Assembly: GCA_030062745.1 (NCBI GenBank)
Contig: CP099845.1
Location: 15,292,903 to 15,356,902 of the forward strand
DNA length: 64,000 bases
Direction of reading: 5' to 3'
DNA from: Capitulum mitella
Lineage: Eukaryota; Arthropoda; Thecostraca; Pollicipedomorpha; Pollicipedidae
The translations under genes and the position numbers were made by a program. The notes under the pieces are model-generated. The model worked only from the letters and a program-made list of their open reading frames with translations, made no database searches and was not told where the DNA came from. Below are positions 33,781 through 44,459 of this stretch, one piece after another (positions within the stretch are counted from its first letter, which is position 1; each line of letters begins with the position of its first letter).

Positions 33781-33869
33781 GGGGCAAGGGCGGACCCAGG
33801 ATCTCGACAGGGGGAAATGGGGGATCCCCTCCCGGCCTTGGTCCCCATTTTTTGTTCTTCTGATATAAA

Positions 33870-33995
33870 AGGTCAAGGTCAGAAACAAGAGAAGAAAACG
33901 CACATTTTGAGCCAGCGTCCAGGACCTGAGTGTCGTCGGCGTATTGCACCACAAAAGCATCGATAAACAGGAACAGAAAGTTTGGTTGGGCTGGC
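33870..33995 (-). pseudogene. LINE reverse-transcriptase fragment with YADD motif
   Basis: The minus strand encodes FIDAFVVQYADDTQVLDAGS followed by FSSLVSDLDLL, the motif-C region of an L2/CR1-type reverse transcriptase. It could be from the same family as the motif-A-containing fragment at 15.6-16.3 kb. It is only about 40 codons, with no flanking domains. Confidence 0.7.
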
Positions 33996-34139
33996 TGCAT
34001 CGGCTCAGAAGCTATTCACGAAAAACCAAGGGTGTACGCCTGATATATGTTTTCTCACAGCCACCAGCATGATACCGAGAAACAGCCTGGATCTCAAAGG
34101 CTGCGACGAATAAAATCTAGATAAAGACACCAGCGGACA

Positions 34140-34765
34140 GGTAAAAATCCATCCCAATTTCCACTTCAGAAAGTGTCCGTTTTGGTAGTTCTGAATGCAC
34201 CGAATCCAATGGTGCTACTCGTCCGTACCAAACCTCGATACTTTTCTTTTTTGAAGTGTCTGAACCTTGGAAATTCCGCGCACTTCCACGTTGTGAAAAC
34301 GGCTTTTCTGACAGCCATTTGAAAGCTGTTTGGTAACGATATGAGTAGTGAAATGCGTTTCATGGAGTTCCCACTCCAAATTGAACCAGAAAACACATAT
34401 CATAAAGCTTCGTATTGAAAAGTCCAATTTGACGCTGACCGTGACCTTGACCTTGGATGACCATCGGACCTGGTAAATTGATTATTTGGTCTAAATAGCA
34501 GCTGAAGAGCATCTACAGCATGCCAATAGGCGTAGTTGCCACTCCGGCCTCTTTGCAATTGCAATTAAGCGAGGCTGAAAAATTTTCGAAGTTTTGGGGA
34601 TTGACCTTGATCTGTGACGTCAATATAAAAAGGATCATTTATCGGGGCTATACGTTTGCAACCTACTGATTGGCGTTCAGATCAGCGCAATCGGTTTATT
34701 GGTTCTATAGTTATGGGGTGGGGGTGCTGGACGCCTCCCCCCCCCCACCAACATGTCGAAGGTGG
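34140..34765. repeat. Probable dispersed repeat with TGACCTTGACCTTGGATGACC
   Basis: Contains the AGGTCA-complement cluster at 34,437-34,465, a second at 34,595-34,620 and a C-run end with TTGGTTCTATAGTTATGGGG. The texture matches the family at 12.7 and 27.2 kb. No gene was seen from here to 35,860. Confidence 0.4.
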
Positions 34766-35861
34766 CACCTCACCCCGACAATTGCCGGGTTAAGCCTTGA
34801 AAGGCCGAGAACAGAATTATTACAAAAGGCGTGCGGGCCGTCACGGGTCTCTCCTGAGCATGCATGACGTGGTCGTCTCACTTGATAACCGCCCGTGGAG
34901 CCTGCTATATTGTGTCCGAGGTGGTCACGACGCTCTTTGGAAAAAACCAATAGACCTGGTAAATTGATAAAGCGTACAAACCGAAAAGAAAACGAAGAAT
35001 GTTCGGAACATTTCATTCACGTTTCAGCTTTGGGTTCAGACGGCGATCCCAGAACTCTGAAGGGTTACTTTATCATACGCTGTCTCTCATGATGAACACA
35101 CCCGGGTTGCTGCCATAGGCATCCGACCACCGGGCTAAACTCTCGTAAAAAGACCAACGTTCCAATGGAGTTATCTAATACTAAATCAAAAACCATCCTT
35201 TGTATTTTACATGGGCATAATACAACATTACGCGCGACAGATATATGTATTGATCACCTCGTTTTCGTCACTTCGGCTTCGTCACGTCAATTCGGCTCCT
35301 AGCAATCATTCGCATGCAAAAGAGTAATGGTACAGATGTAGATTTTTGCTGTTGATAGAACTATACGGCTTCAAATTATTTTTCTTCTGATGCAGAATCT
35401 CCAGGTTCACATAAAAACTTTTCAGAACTGATGAGACGGTGGTCCGATCATGGCCCGCTACAGCCATGGTTAATGCTGTCGAAAATTAAGTCACCACACG
35501 GGTTCATTCTCAGCAGCTGAACAGTTTTACAGTAACTCTGGTGACGTCAGAAGAAGCGCAGTGCAAAACGTGCCGCAAACTACGCGTCCAGGCGCACAGC
35601 GGACGTTAGTCGACAAAACGGCTGCATGGCATTGTTGCCTTAACACTAAAAGCCATACGATGTTGTGCTGCAATGCCAACAGATAATACAGGTGACCTCT
35701 TTATGTTTAAATGTCGCCTTAAAACGTTTTTAAAAATACAGGCGAGGATCCCAATTTAATATAGGCGGGATGGTGCTCTTAACTGAAGACACACGCCTAC
35801 AATGGGCGGGCCGCGCCGAAGGTTGGCTCCGAATGCGGCAATGCTCCGCAGGTGCCTGTCG

Positions 35862-36260
35862 CTACACCTGTCTGTCCTCCACCACGTCAATCAACGGACA
35901 GGCAGGAAACTGGCTCTCACAACTCTCGCTGAATCGCACGAAGTCGTTCATCGAGGGCAGAAAGTCGTAAAACGAGTCAAAAATAGAGCCATCTAGCGAG
36001 CGCGACGTGAAACTTTGCTTCACGGCGCTTTGAGCGCCCCACACCACTGGGGACATTTTGCAGATGAGCAGCTGCACGCAGGCCGTCTCGTTGCCGGTGC
36101 GGTCGATCAGACTCTCGATCATGGTCTTGGGCAGCGATGGCTGCTGCGCCCTCTGCACGATCTCGGAGAACTGGGAGACGTCGTCTCGCATCAGCCAGTC
36201 GAGCACGACGGTGCCCGACCGGCTGTCCACCGAGTTTTCGCCAAGCAGCGCGCCCGTCAC
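35862..36260 (-). CDS. Unrecognised gene, terminal exon
   Basis: 132 codons plus stop, starting VTGALLGENS and containing VLDWLMRDDVSQFSEIVQ, IDRTGNETACVQLLICKMSP, FDSFYDFLPSMNDFVRFSES and FPACPLIDV. A possible N-glycosylation site (NET) precedes the first cysteine, consistent with secretion. The acceptor region is repeated in the minisatellite immediately upstream. Confidence 0.75.
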   Translation of the reverse strand: MTGALLGENSVDSRSGTVVLDWLMRDDVSQFSEIVQRAQQPSLPKTMIESLIDRTGNETACVQLLICKMSPVVWGAQSAVKQSFTSRSLDGSIFDSFYDFLPSMNDFVRFSESCESQFPACPLIDVVEDRQV

Positions 36261-39200
36261 CTGGAGACAGCGGACGAGACGCTGTTGACTGGCCCCGGAG
36301 TCCGGACACGGACGGGCGATAGGAGACAGCAGACGAGACACGGCTGACTGACTCCGGATACGAACGGGTGACAGAGGATATGAGGCAGTAGACGAGGCAT
36401 ATCTGACTGTCTCCGGATACGAAAGGGCGGCAGAGAACAGGAGACAAGACACGAGGCTCAGCTGACTGGCTCCAGAGTCCGGACACGAACGGGGAAGGGA
36501 GGAAGGGAGAAAGAGACAGAACCATAGCAGGGTGAGACTCATGATCAGGGTGGAGGCTGTCCATGGAAGGCGAACAGGGCAAGGTTAGAGGAAAATACCA
36601 TTTCTGTGACCGCTAAATGACCACTGAAGTCTGCGTGCCTCCAGACCAGATGACTACCTCACACTACAGATGGTGAACGTTCAAGCGCGACATCATGGGA
36701 AATGCTGCAAAAATAATCGGCAGACAATACAAGCCGGAGCGATGTAATAATTGGGGACGCAGTCCAATTTTAATGGACACAAACACGAAAGGCTGAGTGA
36801 TATACTCATCTCGGGAGTCCACAGACGGGGGAAGCTGGCAGTAGAGGGAGAACCCGACAGGCAGGAAGGACAATAACAGGAGAACGATATATCACTACGT
36901 AATGCCATATTACTTGGATGCTCATTGCTTAAGTTTTCGGGTCATGCATAAGCAAAAAAAATCGTTTTATGTTACAAAAAGCTCACATATTTCTTCGTTA
37001 ATTCATGTGCCTTCGTCAGTGTAATCGAACCCGACTGCCTTTTCAAGCGTCACTTACCCCTCCCCCAACCCCGTTAGCGAAGGCACATGGATAAGTACCG
37101 AAATATACGGGTTTTTTGACGGCACAAAGAGGTTATTTTACCCAAATATATGTAAAAAAATAATGACAGCGATAGGAATGATCCAAAGCGTCCCGATCTG
37201 GAGGCGGTCCATACGTCCGTCACAGGGAAGTTCCCGCTGCTGATCGAAAAGAACCACAAACGGGATGGAGACAGGTGCAAGACGTTTGGAGGTCAGTGTT
37301 TGATAAGGTTCTGAGAGGGGATGGGGATGCAGCAAGAAAGGAGGGGGAGGGGCAGGGTAACCCTAAGAGGGCCCGAACGCAGATGAAGGGCCAAAGGTAC
37401 CCGTCGTACCTTGCTTGGAAGAGAGTTGCCGAGTTTTGCCGACTGATAAGGTGAACAGTCTCTAAGTCCTGCCCTGGACGGTGTGCAAGAGCTAATGTGC
37501 GACACTCGCAGTGTGCGGTTTTATTCTAAGAGAGGGCAGCCTTACTGCTGAGTGTGACAATTTGTTGGAACACTCAGAGGCGATGAAGGGCAAGGGGGCT
37601 GAACAGATTGCTCCCCCGCTCTGGTGATATAAATCACGCAGCGCCAAAGATAGTTTGTCAATGACATGTTCGGTACGGCGGATGCAGCCTTGCTAAATCG
37701 AGAGAAAACTATATTGCGTGGTCGAGAGGCTTTAAGATGCTATTAATCCTACGGCCAGCTAGTCGTATCGCTCCGACGAACACTGTATGGATGGAATGTT
37801 GCCGGGTTAAACTGCGGAGCATCCTCCGTGTGGAAAATATCGTTAACTAAACGATCACTCACGAAAGTGCGCTATTTCGGACCAATCAAGCCGTGCTGCT
37901 TTGGCTTGCGTGCACTAATCGGCCCATAACGGTATGATAGGGGCCAGTGACGGCTACAGTTGCATCGGAATAAGCAGAAGCTTTTCAGTTGCATGGTAGC
38001 AGAAGGACATATTACGTCATGTTCCATTTATAAGGAAATTGCAATGTTTATTGTTGTATTCAACCTCAGCTGTCGTCAAGAGTGGTGATTTCGCCAGCGG
38101 CATGTCACATTATCCACTTCATATGAAACGCAAACTCACAAACTGTTTTCTTCATCTGGCAAATGTTTCTGATTGTGTTTAGAAACATGTGAATACTCTG
38201 ACCTGAGTCCCTGCAGCACACAAACCTGTCTCAGCGACCGAGTACGGTAAACGGCTGGCTTCTGCCATCGGATACCGTAACCAACTCGTCCTTACTGACA
38301 GTGGGTGGCAAATGGCTGGCCTCTGACGCTGAACACCGCCTGCAACCTGTCCGTACTGACAGGAATGGCACATGGCTGGCTTCTGCAACCGACTTCCATG
38401 TGTCACCCGTCCATACTAACGGAGTAGCATATGACTGACTTCGCACGCTGAATACCGCGTGCAGATTGCCCATACTCACGGGCAAAACTAAGCTCGGCAA
38501 GTACTTCACGGCACTGAAGACGTGGCCCAGCGAACCCATTTTTGTAATGACCTACCTCTGGTGTTATGTCTTCATCAGAGTGATGCTCTAGACGTTGGCC
38601 CAGTCGTCGTCAGCATTACCATCGACGTTTCGGCCAATTAAAATCCTAGGCCGTCTACAGGAGAATATTATGAAAATGTCGTTTCACCCCGCAAAGACGG
38701 CGGAAAACTCAAGGTAGCCGAAAGGTGGTGCTGAATAAACTCGCGATAGTACCGATTTAACAGCCTGAATATACAAAATAATGAAGGGAGAAATCCCGGC
38801 AGAACCTTGCATAATATCATTTTGGCTTTAGTCAATATCTGAGCACCCCGCGCTCATGCTTTTTCGCACTTTTAGCACTTGGCATGTTTCAGAAAGTGTG
38901 ATTAACACGTAAGTTGCTGGAACAGTTTTTGTCCCCTTTCTTTTATCGCGCGTAACTTGCAAAGGGCAATAGTCAACGGCCCCAAATTCTCGACACCGTA
39001 CCTGAGCAACATCACCTTTTGCCAACAAACTTGACCAGATCATCGTAGGCCACGTGATATGACGTCATAAGTTGGAGCATAAACGCAGTTTGCTGGTACT
39101 ATTAGGACTTCGGATTCAGATACCAGTATCGTCCTTTGGTATAGGTTGCAAGAAGCTCTCCGGGGATGTCACAAAGACCAAGCACTATGTCGCGCAAGTC

Positions 39201-40630
39201 ATAGGTGATCTCCTGTGAGGTTAATGTCGGTCGCTCGTTAGCTTCACAGTGTTGTGGTCTCTTTTCTGAGAAAATCTAGTCCTAGCAGCCGACGTATTAC
39301 AAATGCACAGAAATAAAGACTATTTTTGGATTTCCCGCGAAATACAGTTCACCAGTAACAAGTAAAAGGTCCAGATCTCAAATCAAGAAATAAGTTAACC
39401 TTGCAGGCCATGTCGACCCCAAGCCACGTTTTGCAAAATTGATTTTTTTCTTGAATAAATCAGTTCATTTGATGCAACATAGAGCTAACGCTGGCCATTC
39501 TCATCCTGTTGGTATGCTTCCGACGTAATGGGAGCATAACCATCAAGTTTATCTTCATCTGTGACGTCATCAGTGACACTGATGTCAACATACAGGCATG
39601 CGTAGGGCTACAGTTTGAAGGAATACCAGTTCCGTTTGCATCACCAAAATCCGACCATTCGTTTTCGAGATTTACAGAGGGGCAAAAATGTTCCCTTATT
39701 CTAAAAATGTTCTACGTAAATCCGACATTTACAGAGGGCAAAAAATTTTCCAGACAGCCGTATTTCCCACTTCCCAGGCGGGACATCCCCAGTGAGGATC
39801 GGGTTAAAGTAACATTAGCTGTCGCGAAGGTACCGGGCGTGCCATACGACGCACTTCGTCGACAAGTATGTTGCGGCTACGACGTAATCAGCCGTAAGCG
39901 CACGTCATCACAATGTGGCAGTGTCCAGCCGAATGTCCTGCCCGGTGCCCTTCTGAGTGTCCTAAGTTTGTCCAGCGTCCAGCCGAGTGTCCCTCCCGGT
40001 GCCGTGCTGAGTGTCCTAAGCTCGCCCAATGTTCAGCCGAGTGTTCTAATCCCACCCACGGTGTCCAGCTGAGAGGCCTAATCCCGTCCGATTTCCAGCT
40101 GAGTGCCCTTGTTCGGCTGACAGTGCTGGCTGCGTCTGGCATCGGCCCCATGCGGGTCATGATTGGCCCGCCTCCTGTGCCGTTATCGCTCAGCGGCCGA
40201 CAGATGGTAACTACCTCCAAACGGCCTGCATCTAAGCTTGACCTCGAGCCGGGCCTCGTCGACGAACGGACGGCGCAGCTGCCAAGCGGTATGGATCTGA
40301 GCAAGAGAGAGTGGTTACGGCTCTTTACAGACTGGAGTTGGCAGCAGAGGGAGGCGCCCCGGCCCTGCGGAGGTCGCAGCTGGCCGTAGGCACCAGCAGT
40401 ATTCGACTCACCCACTCGGCCAGGTAGATGAGCACGTTAAGCGCCATCACGCCCAGCTTGTCCGAGTCGACTCCGAGCATGCGCATAACGCCGTCCAACA
40501 GACCCTGGCGCTGGCGCAGCTGTCCGGCAGCGCCCGCCTGCCGCTCGGCCTCCGTCTGGCTGAAGCTCTCGCCCATATCCTCTCCTATGATGGAGGCCAC
40601 CTTCGAAGCTTCACCTAGCCCGGAGCGCAG
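35862..40630 (-). CDS. Unrecognised gene, last two exons
   Basis: Two minus-strand exons, 40630-40412 and 36260-35862, join in phase 0 with consensus sites (TTCACAG acceptor, TGG/GTGAGT donor, TCTCCAG acceptor) and give 205 codons to a TAG. The earlier part is Gln/Ala-rich and helical, with LRQRQGLLDGVMRMLG, then a hydrophobic stretch GVMALNVLIYLAEW. The last part has two cysteine pairs (ACVQLLICKM; SESCESQFPACPL) and reads as an extracellular or secreted domain. The 5' exons are not placed; a possible one lies at 43,292-43,017. I do not recognise the family. The gene model itself is well supported by phase, splice sites and GC-rich third positions. Confidence 0.7.
36263..36500 (-). repeat. 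~60-bp minisatellite abutting and copying a splice acceptor
   Basis: About 3.5 units on the coding strand of the form TCTCGTCTGCTGTCTCC-TATCGCCCG-TCCGTGTCCGGA-GACAGTCAG. The real acceptor reads CGTCCGCTGTCTCCAG/GTGACGGGC, so the unit contains the pyrimidine tract and its edge, and the last unit supplies the functional 3' splice site. Confidence 0.75.
36545..38200. other. Intron of the 35.9-40.6 kb gene; nothing recognised
   Basis: No exon or ordered repeat seen. Open frames here are short and unlike any family. Confidence 0.4.
38243..38485. repeat. ~65-bp minisatellite with conserved loops and changing stems
   Basis: Four units carry GGCTGGCTTCTG-like and CCGTACTGAC-like blocks. Hairpins are TACGGTA/TACCGTA (38243, 38273), CACATGG/CCATGTG (38369, 38396), GCACGC-tgaatacc-GCGTGC (38443-38462), CCTGTC-cgtact-GACAGG (38346-38363), CCGT-ccatacta-ACGG (38407-38422) and TTGCCC-atactcac-GGGCAA (38466-38485). 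Equivalent hairpins in successive units keep the loop core (RTACT) but have different stems. Confidence 0.7.
39925..40110 (+). repeat. ~54-bp minisatellite GTCCAGCCGAGTGTCC
   Basis: Units start near 39,926, 39,978, 40,031, 40,066 and 40,092 and consist of GTCCAGCCGAGTGTCC followed by TCCCGGTGCC-TGAGTGTCCTAAG. It is translated as VQPSVLPGALLSVLS in one frame, which I treat as incidental because it lies in an intron and the unit drifts out of frame. Confidence 0.75.
40412..40630 (-). CDS. Unrecognised gene, penultimate exon
   Basis: 73 codons in phase 0 at both ends, starting LRSGLGEASKVASIIGEDMG and ending YLAEW at GTGAGT. The intron that follows carries the 54-bp array at 39,925-40,110 about 300 bases downstream. 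Confidence 0.72.
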
Positions 40631-40639
40631 CTGTGAACG

Positions 40640-41560
40640 ATGAAGGAGCTCCGTCTACCTGCACCACACGTGCGTACAAGCAGTCGGAGATCGAACGATC
40701 TTTGATTTAATTACAACCGGCATAAACGCCACAAACAAATTGTGATTAACTATTCGTACAAATCGTTGCGAGGTCATTCCGTTTCACGCGATGATCGCAA
40801 GTAAATAGGACCTACGAAACCAAAGCACAGATTTTGAAACAACAATTCTTCCACTACGCGCTATGCATTACGGCGTGACGTTGTTCTGAACGACTTTTTC
40901 CTGTTTCGCTTAGTTTAAAACCACTACTCCGGACAGCTCCAACAGCAATGTCGTTTCCTCGAAGGCTCACAGTCCAAGCCTATTCCAGACGCCCCCCACC
41001 CAAAGAATCAACAGTTTTTTGCTGTTGCTGCTGATGTTACCTGGTCGATGCCAGCTGTCATGGTCTTGTGCAGTTGGCCCAGACCCTCCTTGAACGTATC
41101 TCCCAGGTCTGGAAATCACAGCAACGCTTGCAAAACATTGACGGGTACAAGAACTTATTATCATACGAACCCCGAGGATTTGCGTTTTGTCACCGCTTAG
41201 AAACATGTCCATGTCCAATTTAATTGATTTCGAAGTGATTTCGTTTTCTTTCAGACGGAGGACGACAAACGCATTCAGTGATTTAGTACGAAACAGGATG
41301 ATACACAACGTCACGCAACGAGCATTTTCTTACGCAGTCGCAAAGCTAACGTTCCCGAAAATTCCGTGGACCTTCGGTCTCTATTCGCATTAAATTGCAA
41401 ACATCCAAACCTGCATCCTTTTGCAACGACGGGTGAATAGTTAAGGATGCTCCTGACTTGTACAAAATGTCAGCAATGTCGTAATGATTCCGCTATGCTC
41501 CTAAGCTGACATCATGGTTCTCGGCGTCGCCTGGGCGTACTCAGTGGGTCCAAATTGAGC
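40640..41560. other. No gene seen
   Basis: Upstream side of the unrecognised minus-strand gene. I see no exon, RNA gene or ordered repeat. Confidence 0.4.
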
Positions 41561-41665
41561 TGTCGCTGCTGATGATCTTCGGCTGTAGCGACGGTGGCCA
41601 GCGCGGCGACAGCAAGCACTTGATACCTCATCCTAAGCCTGGGACTCCTGAAACAAACCAGAGCA

Positions 41666-41850
41666 CCGTCACTAGTGACGGGCAGTCACCAGTCCAACAT
41701 ACAGGACGCCTCTGTCAGATGATTGGTGGGGGACTCCCCAGTCAAGCACAACGGAGTGCTCTGTGTCAGACGGCGGATGGTTGATTTCAGAGTCCAGCAC
41801 ACAGTACGCCCGTGTGTCCCATGGCGGATGGCTGGCTCTAAGTCCATGGG
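41666..41850. repeat. Minisatellite with variable-stem hairpins, related to 38.2 kb
   Basis: Hairpins in order: palindrome CCGTCACTAGTGACGG (41666-41681), ACAG-gacgcct-CTGT (41701-41715), GACT-cccc-AGTC (41732-41743), AGCAC-aacgga-GTGCT (41745-41760), CACAC-agtacgccc-GTGTG (41798-41816) and CCCATGG/CCATGGG around GGCTGGCTCTAAG (41818-41850). The last resembles the CATGG-GGCTGGCTTCTG hairpin of the 38.2-kb array. Confidence 0.65.
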
Positions 41851-42057
41851 TGGATCCAGACCACGTGTTAAGGGGGAGCCAAATCTTCATCCTTGTAATC
41901 TAACGGGCTATCAGATGTTTTCTCTCCCGATTTCGGCCACTTTGCCTCGCTATTTTCGAAAACTAACATTTATTTTTGCAAAGTCTCGGAAAAACACACG
42001 TTGGGCAAAAGACATGCTGCTCAGTCCTTTGCCGACAAAAGAGGGACCATGACCCTG

Positions 42058-42093
42058 ACGTCCCCCTATACCGGCCAGTGTATAGGGGGACGT
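42058..42093. repeat. Perfect 14-bp hairpin
   Basis: ACGTCCCCCTATAC and its exact reverse complement GTATAGGGGGACGT are separated by the 8-base loop CGGCCAGT. No promoter or terminator role can be assigned. It may be a solo fold-back element. Confidence 0.9.
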
Positions 42094-42099
42094 AATATA

Positions 42100-43016
42100 G
42101 CCTCTGTACCAGCTTGCGGTCCACTTGGCGACCGTACCAGAACGAAAATTAGACCATAGGCGCAGGAAAGGTGAGGAACAAGGGGTCCATGTCCCCCCCC
42201 CCACTTTTGGAAATGGGGCCAGCAATGTTTAATGGCCCGCCCACTATTGGTGGATTTAGGTGAGATGAAGTGTGCACCGAAAGTCCATCAGATCACGAGG
42301 TTGCCAGAAACACGATGAATACCGAAAGGCGGCTTGTTGATAGGAGGAGCAGTTTTAGAGACGAGCGTTCACTTTGCTTTGCCGATCAGTTAGAAAAAAC
42401 CGCGGCGATTGATATTATTTTTAAGTCTCGGAGTCTGAGCAGATATGGCCAAGGAATTTGTGGCTGTTCTTTTGTGTTCTACTGTCATCGTCAAACCCTG
42501 CGTGTCATCGTTTTGTTGTGCTATTGTGTTGTTGTTTTACTATAATTTGAACGACCACGGCTTCTCGTTGACCGAACTTTGCATACCACCATTTCAGCTT
42601 ACTGTTCATTTTTGGGAGGTTCGAATGGCACCCGGGAATGGCTCGAATCGCATCAAGGAATGACACCCAGGCATGGCTCCATTCACATCCATGCACTACT
42701 ATTTAGTCTCAGTCAGACAGCAATTTGCCAGCATGGATAAAGCACTGGTAAAGAGAACGGCAGTGTCAAAGTGTTGTTATGATGGGATCATCATCTGTTT
42801 TTTTTTGGGGGGGGCTAGGGGGAGGGGTGCGCAGACCATGCTTGTTCGTGCACAAACCTGGCTTGTGGGTGCACATGCACCCACAAGGAGACAGAAAGTT
42901 ACGCCCCTTAAACTTTTCATGTCTGTTGATGAATACCCCTGCCCAGACATGGGACAATGTCGTTACCCATGGCTGATATGTGATTCATTTTTGTAATGAC
43001 TTTTTGGGGGGCGTTT
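42100..43016. other. No gene seen; C/G homopolymer-rich repeat scraps
   Basis: Runs of C at 42,190 and of T/G at 42,795 resemble those at 49,745 and are typical of decayed MITE ends. A 43-bp duplication around AATGGCACCCGGGAATGGC lies at 42,622-42,690. Confidence 0.35.
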
Positions 43017-43292
43017 TTAGGAATGTGATGTCATTAGTGACATCATATCTACTTCGTGAACGTCGCCTCGTAATGAACGAGGACAAGAAGGAGGTGATGT
43101 CGCTGCCGCGCACAGGTCTTGTTCGAAAGTTCGAGCCACTGACCCAACGAGTAGCAGTGAGACATCTGGCCGATCTGTGCGGCGGGCCCGCGCCGTCCCA
43201 GTGGACCCTCCGGCCGGGCTGCCGTCACCAGTCAGCCATGCGCCGGCCATCTCCAGTAACCGACTGGCGCTTTCCGGCCGCCCGCAGTCATC
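43017..43292 (-). CDS. Possible exon upstream of the 35.9-40.6 kb gene
   Basis: After an acceptor-like GCCGGCCAG the frame DDCGRPESASRLLEMAGAWLTG runs to a stop at 43,017 and is GC-rich. A candidate donor GG/GTCAGT near 43,155 would put it out of phase with the exon at 40,630 unless another exon intervenes. No family was recognised. Weak. Confidence 0.2.
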   Translation of the reverse strand, partial: DDCGRPESASRLLEMAGAWLTGDGSPAGGSTGTARARRTDRPDVSLLLVGSVARTFEQDLCAAATSPPSCPRSLRGDVHEVDMMSLMTSHS

Positions 43293-43867
43293 CTGGCCGG
43301 CCGCACACACGTACTGGGCAGACCGACCACATTGGGCCACCGACCCTAGGCCACTAGGCCCCGGCACCCGCCCCTCCTGGAATACCCAGCCCTCTCTACC
43401 CGTCCCACTTGAGACACCGACCCTATGCACCCGTCCCGACGTGGCAGAACATTAAGCCCTCTTTACCCGGCCCTCCTGGGATAGCTGAGCTCCCGCAGCC
43501 CGGCCCACAAAGGGTGCCGGATCCAGCATCTTGCGATCCTCTGACCGTAGATGTGAGCGCCGCCGGCCGAGCCGCCGCTCCTGCACTCCTGTACAGCGAG
43601 CATCAGTTGCTCGTGAACGTTGTCTGTACGGTCCAGCCCCGGGAGAGGCTTTACTCTGCCCTGTCACTGTCCTGTTCTGTCCGGTCAGGGGAGGACCTGT
43701 CCGGTCCTCCCCTGACCCTGCAGTCTGGTGCTGCGGTCCCCTGAGCCTGCGGTCTGGTGCGCGCTCGTGACCTGGCAGCCTGCCAAGCCAGTGAAGCGAG
43801 GCGTCACGGGTCGGTGCCCAGCTAACGGGCGCATCAGCGCCTGCACGGACGGCGCGCCGCTCTGCAG

Positions 43868-44024
43868 ACGTCGCGGACCGCTCGTGACGCGCGCAGCCCC
43901 GTCACGCCGTGACGGCGCCGGCGAGGGCGAGGTGGCCTCCTCACACAGTGACACACAGAGCGACTCGACCATCAGTTCCGAGCCAGACAGCCTCACCGAG
44001 GAGATGCCACACCATCTCGTGTAG
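43868..44024 (+). CDS. Possible terminal exon of an unrecognised gene
   Basis: The plus-strand acceptor CTCTGCAG is followed by an open frame with GEGEVASSHSDTQ, STISSEPDSLTEEMPHHLV and TAG. The Ser/Glu-rich tail has a natural composition and G/C third positions. The opposite strand is also open over this GC-rich stretch, so the call is uncertain. Confidence 0.3.
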
Positions 44025-44334
44025 TCGGAGCCGATGTAATGCCACTGCAATAATAATTGCAACCATAGAAGGGGACAAAGTTTACCATGTTGGCTGGTGG
44101 TCAGTAGCCGCCTCCACTAGACGACTGACGCAGTCTATGATATGCCATTTTGCTATTGATAATCACCCTTCTTTTATGAAGTTATACTGGTGGGTAAGCA
44201 CAGTCTGCGCTTAATGTCTGGAGTCCGTCCAACATCTGGAGGCTGGGTAAACGGATGAATATGGACAGTTGTCCCCAGGCCGCAGGCGGTCGAAACTTCA
44301 GTCATTTGTTCCCGCATGACGGAGTTTCCACGGG

Positions 44335-44450
44335 ACTGTCGGCTGTGCGGAGTTCACTGGAGACTGCACGGAGTGACTGCCGACTGAACGGAGTTCACTG
44401 GTGGCTGTACGGAGTGACCACCGACTGTACGGGGCTGGTTGGCGGTCGGC
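44335..44450 (+). repeat. ~30-bp minisatellite GACTGnACGGAGT
   Basis: Units GGAGACTGCACGGAGTGACTGCC, GACTGAACGGAGTTCACTGG, TGGCTGTACGGAGTGACCACC and GACTGTACGGGG. One unit can fold as GGTGG/CCACC around CTGTACGGAGTGA. Confidence 0.65.
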
Positions 44451-44459
44451 CGTCGTGCG

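Noticed and set aside
39509-40072. 187-codon plus-strand frame as a gene
   Set aside because: Its second half is the 54-bp minisatellite and its first half has no motif; it lies in the intron of a better-supported minus-strand gene.
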